The position numbers and the translations under genes were made by a program. Under the pieces are notes generated by a model. That model saw nothing but the letters and a program-made list of their open reading frames with translations. It did not search any database and had not been told where the DNA came from. 37,470 nt of DNA. It comes from an uncultured Endozoicomonas sp. (lineage in GTDB: Bacteria; Pseudomonadota; Gammaproteobacteria; Pseudomonadales; Endozoicomonadaceae). The stretch is taken from contig OODV01000363.1 of assembly GCA_900299555.1 (NCBI GenBank), forward strand, positions 1 to 37,470, read 5' to 3'. Positions 35,618-37,470 of the stretch are shown piece by piece. How positions within the stretch are numbered: position 1 is the stretch's first letter; each line of letters begins with the position of its first letter.

Positions 35618-37324
35618 ATGATCAAGGGCATCATTGCATCCGAAGGCATTGCGATCGGTAAAGCTGTTATCCACTGTGAGCAGGAGCTGATCCTGCCAGA
35701 GTACAAAGTAACGGATGACCAGGTTAATAACGAAATAGAAAGATTCAAAAAAGCCCGGGAACAGACCACAACTCAGCTCGATAAACTCTATCGTGAAATG
35801 CTGGGTAAATTCGGTGAAGAAGAAGCTGCTGTATTTGAAGGCCACATGATGGTGGCTGAAGACGAAGAGCTTGAAGAAGAAATCTTCAGCCTCATTGGCG
35901 AGGGAAAACCAGCGGCTACAGCAACTCATGAGGCTATCCACAATAACGTACAGCTGCTGGAAACGCTCGAAGATGCTTATTTGAGAGAGCGTGTAGCTGA
36001 CTTCCGTGATGTTGGCCTGCGCCTGGTAAAAAACATTCTGGGTATTCGTATCTCTGGTCTGGAAAACCTGGAAGAAAACTCCATTGTCATTGCCAATGAT
36101 CTGACACCTTCAGATACTGCTCAGCTTGATCTGGACAAGGTCATTGGCTTTGTAACAGACGTCGGTGGACGCACATCACACTCAGCGATTATGGCACGCT
36201 CTCTTGAAATTCCTGCCATGGTTGGATGCCAGCAGGCAACCACTGCTATTCTGCATGGTGACCAACTGATTCTGGATGCAGTCAACAATCAAATCATTGT
36301 TAACCCTACAGACGAACAACTGGAAATCGCTCGTAAACAGCAAGATGCACTGGCCAGTGCCCGTAATGAACTGGCAAAACTGAAAGATTTACCAGCAGTT
36401 ACTGTCGATGGTCAGCATTTCGAACTTTGCGCCAATATCGGAACACCAAAAGACGTTGATGGTGCTTTGCGAAATGGTGCTGAAGGCGTAGGTCTCTACC
36501 GTACAGAATTCCTGTTTATGGATCGCAACTCCCTGCCTTCTGAAGAAGTTCAGTTTCAGGCCTATAAGGAAGTTGCTGAATCCATGGGAGACAGACCCGT
36601 CATTATCCGTACTCTGGATATTGGCGGTGACAAGGATCTTCCTTACCTGGATCTGCCAAAGGAGCTGAATCCATTCCTGGGCTGGCGTGCGGTGCGTATG
36701 TGTTTGGACCGTCCGGAAATCCTGCAGACTCAACTTCGCGCCATTCTGAGAGCCAGTGCTTTTGGTAAGCTGCGCATCATGTTCCCCATGGTCATTTCGG
36801 TCAATGAAGTGATACAGCTTAAAGAGCATGTTGAGAAGGCCAAACAGAGCCTGAGAGACCAGGGTATTGCGTTTGATGAGCAGTGTGAGCTGGGCATCAT
36901 GATTGAAACACCAGCAGCTGTCATGATTGCTGATCAGTTGATTGAAGAACTCGACTTCTTCAGTATCGGCACCAATGACCTGACTCAGTATATTCTGGCG
37001 GTAGATCGTGGCAACGAAAACATTGCTCACCTGTATGACAGCTTCTCCCCTTCTGTATTAAGAGCAGTTAAGCAGGTCATTGACGCTTCCCACGCTGCGG
37101 GCAAATGGACCGGTATGTGCGGTGAGTTTGCCGGTGATGAACGCGCTGCGTTAATTCTGGCAGGTCTTGGTCTGGATGAGTTCAGTATGTCTGCACCGTC
37201 TGTTCCCACGATTAAAAAGATCCTGCGTGAACAGAACAGTGGAAAACTGAAAGAATTGGCCGAGCAGTGTCTTAAAGCACATGATGCTGACGCTGTCAGA
37301 GCATTAGTGGACTCCATCCATTAA
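35618..37324 (+). CDS. ptsI: PTS enzyme I (phosphoenolpyruvate-protein phosphotransferase)
   Basis: Enzyme I transfers phosphate from PEP to HPr. The 568-residue protein shows [16 protein letters not shown] at the start, the phosphohistidine segment [21 protein letters not shown] with His188, the PEP-binding [14 protein letters not shown], and the C-terminal [16 protein letters not shown] and MCGEFAGD with the active-site Cys. The frame opens at 35582, but ATG 35618 has AAGAG eight bases upstream and matches the family N-terminus. It lacks the extra GAF domain of PtsP, so it is of the sugar-PTS type. It lies 92 bases after HPr, and no EIIA-Glc gene follows before the window ends. Confidence 0.95.
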   Translation: MIKGIIASEGIAIGKAVIHCEQELILPEYKVTDDQVNNEIERFKKAREQTTTQLDKLYREMLGKFGEEEAAVFEGHMMVAEDEELEEEIFSLIGEGKPAATATHEAIHNNVQLLETLEDAYLRERVADFRDVGLRLVKNILGIRISGLENLEENSIVIANDLTPSDTAQLDLDKVIGFVTDVGGRTSHSAIMARSLEIPAMVGCQQATTAILHGDQLILDAVNNQIIVNPTDEQLEIARKQQDALASARNELAKLKDLPAVTVDGQHFELCANIGTPKDVDGALRNGAEGVGLYRTEFLFMDRNSLPSEEVQFQAYKEVAESMGDRPVIIRTLDIGGDKDLPYLDLPKELNPFLGWRAVRMCLDRPEILQTQLRAILRASAFGKLRIMFPMVISVNEVIQLKEHVEKAKQSLRDQGIAFDEQCELGIMIETPAAVMIADQLIEELDFFSIGTNDLTQYILAVDRGNENIAHLYDSFSPSVLRAVKQVIDASHAAGKWTGMCGEFAGDERAALILAGLGLDEFSMSAPSVPTIKKILREQNSGKLKELAEQCLKAHDADAVRALVDSIH

Positions 37325-37470
37325 TATCTGGATTGTTTTCATATTAGAAAGTCTACAAGGCAGGGGTCAGTTGTAGAAGTTCAGACCTGACCTGACAGTT
37401 ACCGATTTTCAAGAGGGTGTCTGTCAGGTCAAATTCAGGCTATGAACTTTTCCTTCCAGATCTCTTTCCC
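37325..37470. repeat. Non-coding tail with inverted repeat after ptsI
   Basis: TGACCTGACAG (37388-37398) pairs with CTGTCAGGTCA (37421-37431), an 11-bp stem around a 22-base loop. Further complementarity (GAAGTTCA against TGAACTTT) extends the palindrome imperfectly on both sides. It is cut by the window end. It may be a terminator structure for ptsI or part of a dispersed palindromic repeat. No gene is visible in these 146 bases. Confidence 0.45.

Noticed and set aside
36389-37030. 213-residue minus-strand open frame
   Set aside because: It is antisense to ptsI, whose identity is certain.

Overview
This 37.5 kb window looks like chromosomal DNA of a marine or host-associated gammaproteobacterium. 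The metabolic genes resemble enterobacterial and vibrio-type Aga, Kdu and Kdg proteins. A rhombosortase with a GlyGly-CTERM substrate is present, a pairing typical of Gram-negative gammaproteobacteria. A mucin-like, probably secreted protein would suit an animal symbiont of the Endozoicomonas kind, but that genus is a guess. No rRNA, tRNA, CRISPR array, phage gene or intact insertion sequence was seen. Almost everything from about 3.2 kb to the right end forms one locus for degrading chondroitin sulfate and hyaluronan (glycosaminoglycans, GAGs).

Layout. (1) 0-3 kb, minus strand, AT-rich: a small S1-domain protein and a 743-residue N/S/T-rich protein with 19 N-glycosylation sequons in its first 270 residues. 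(2) 3.2-11.9 kb, minus strand: a rhombosortase, the chondroitin ABC lyase that carries its GlyGly-CTERM tail, a sodium/solute symporter, an anaerobic sulfatase-maturing radical SAM enzyme, and a DUF2264 protein. (3) 12.0-13.0 kb: a MITE-like palindromic element and an unrecognised AT-rich gene. (4) 13.1-19.7 kb, minus strand: an autotransporter adhesin, a second PL8 lyase (hyaluronate/chondroitin AC type) and a KdgM-like porin. (5) 20.2-31.6 kb, minus strand: GH105 hydrolase, kduD, kduI, then after a strong terminator the long aga run agaR-kbaZ-agaS-agaVWEF-agaA-kbaY. (6) 31.8-37.3 kb, plus strand: kdgK, eda, a Tat-type lipoprotein sulfatase, and PTS general proteins HPr and enzyme I.

How the genes fit together (inference from family knowledge): two surface or secreted PL8 lyases cut chondroitin/hyaluronan to unsaturated disaccharides. 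The porin lets these into the periplasm, and the sulfatase, matured in the cytoplasm by the linked radical SAM enzyme, removes sulfate. Import follows through the mannose-family PTS and/or the sodium symporter. GH105, which has no signal peptide, splits the disaccharide in the cytoplasm. The uronate half goes KduI, KduD, KdgK, Eda to pyruvate and glyceraldehyde-3-phosphate. The amino-sugar half goes AgaA, AgaS, a tagatose-6-phosphate kinase not encoded here, then KbaYZ. Local HPr and enzyme I power the PTS.

Shared control is suggested by a 9-bp word, TTTCRTTTY, in the control regions of the ABC lyase, the DUF2264 gene, the porin and the divergent agaR/kdgK promoters (candidate AgaR operators), and by FNR-like palindromes upstream of the ABC lyase and the porin. 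The most novel-looking items are the sequon-dense mucin-like protein, the lyase/rhombosortase pair, and the apparent wiring of a GAG disaccharide pathway into an Aga-type PTS with its own HPr and enzyme I.
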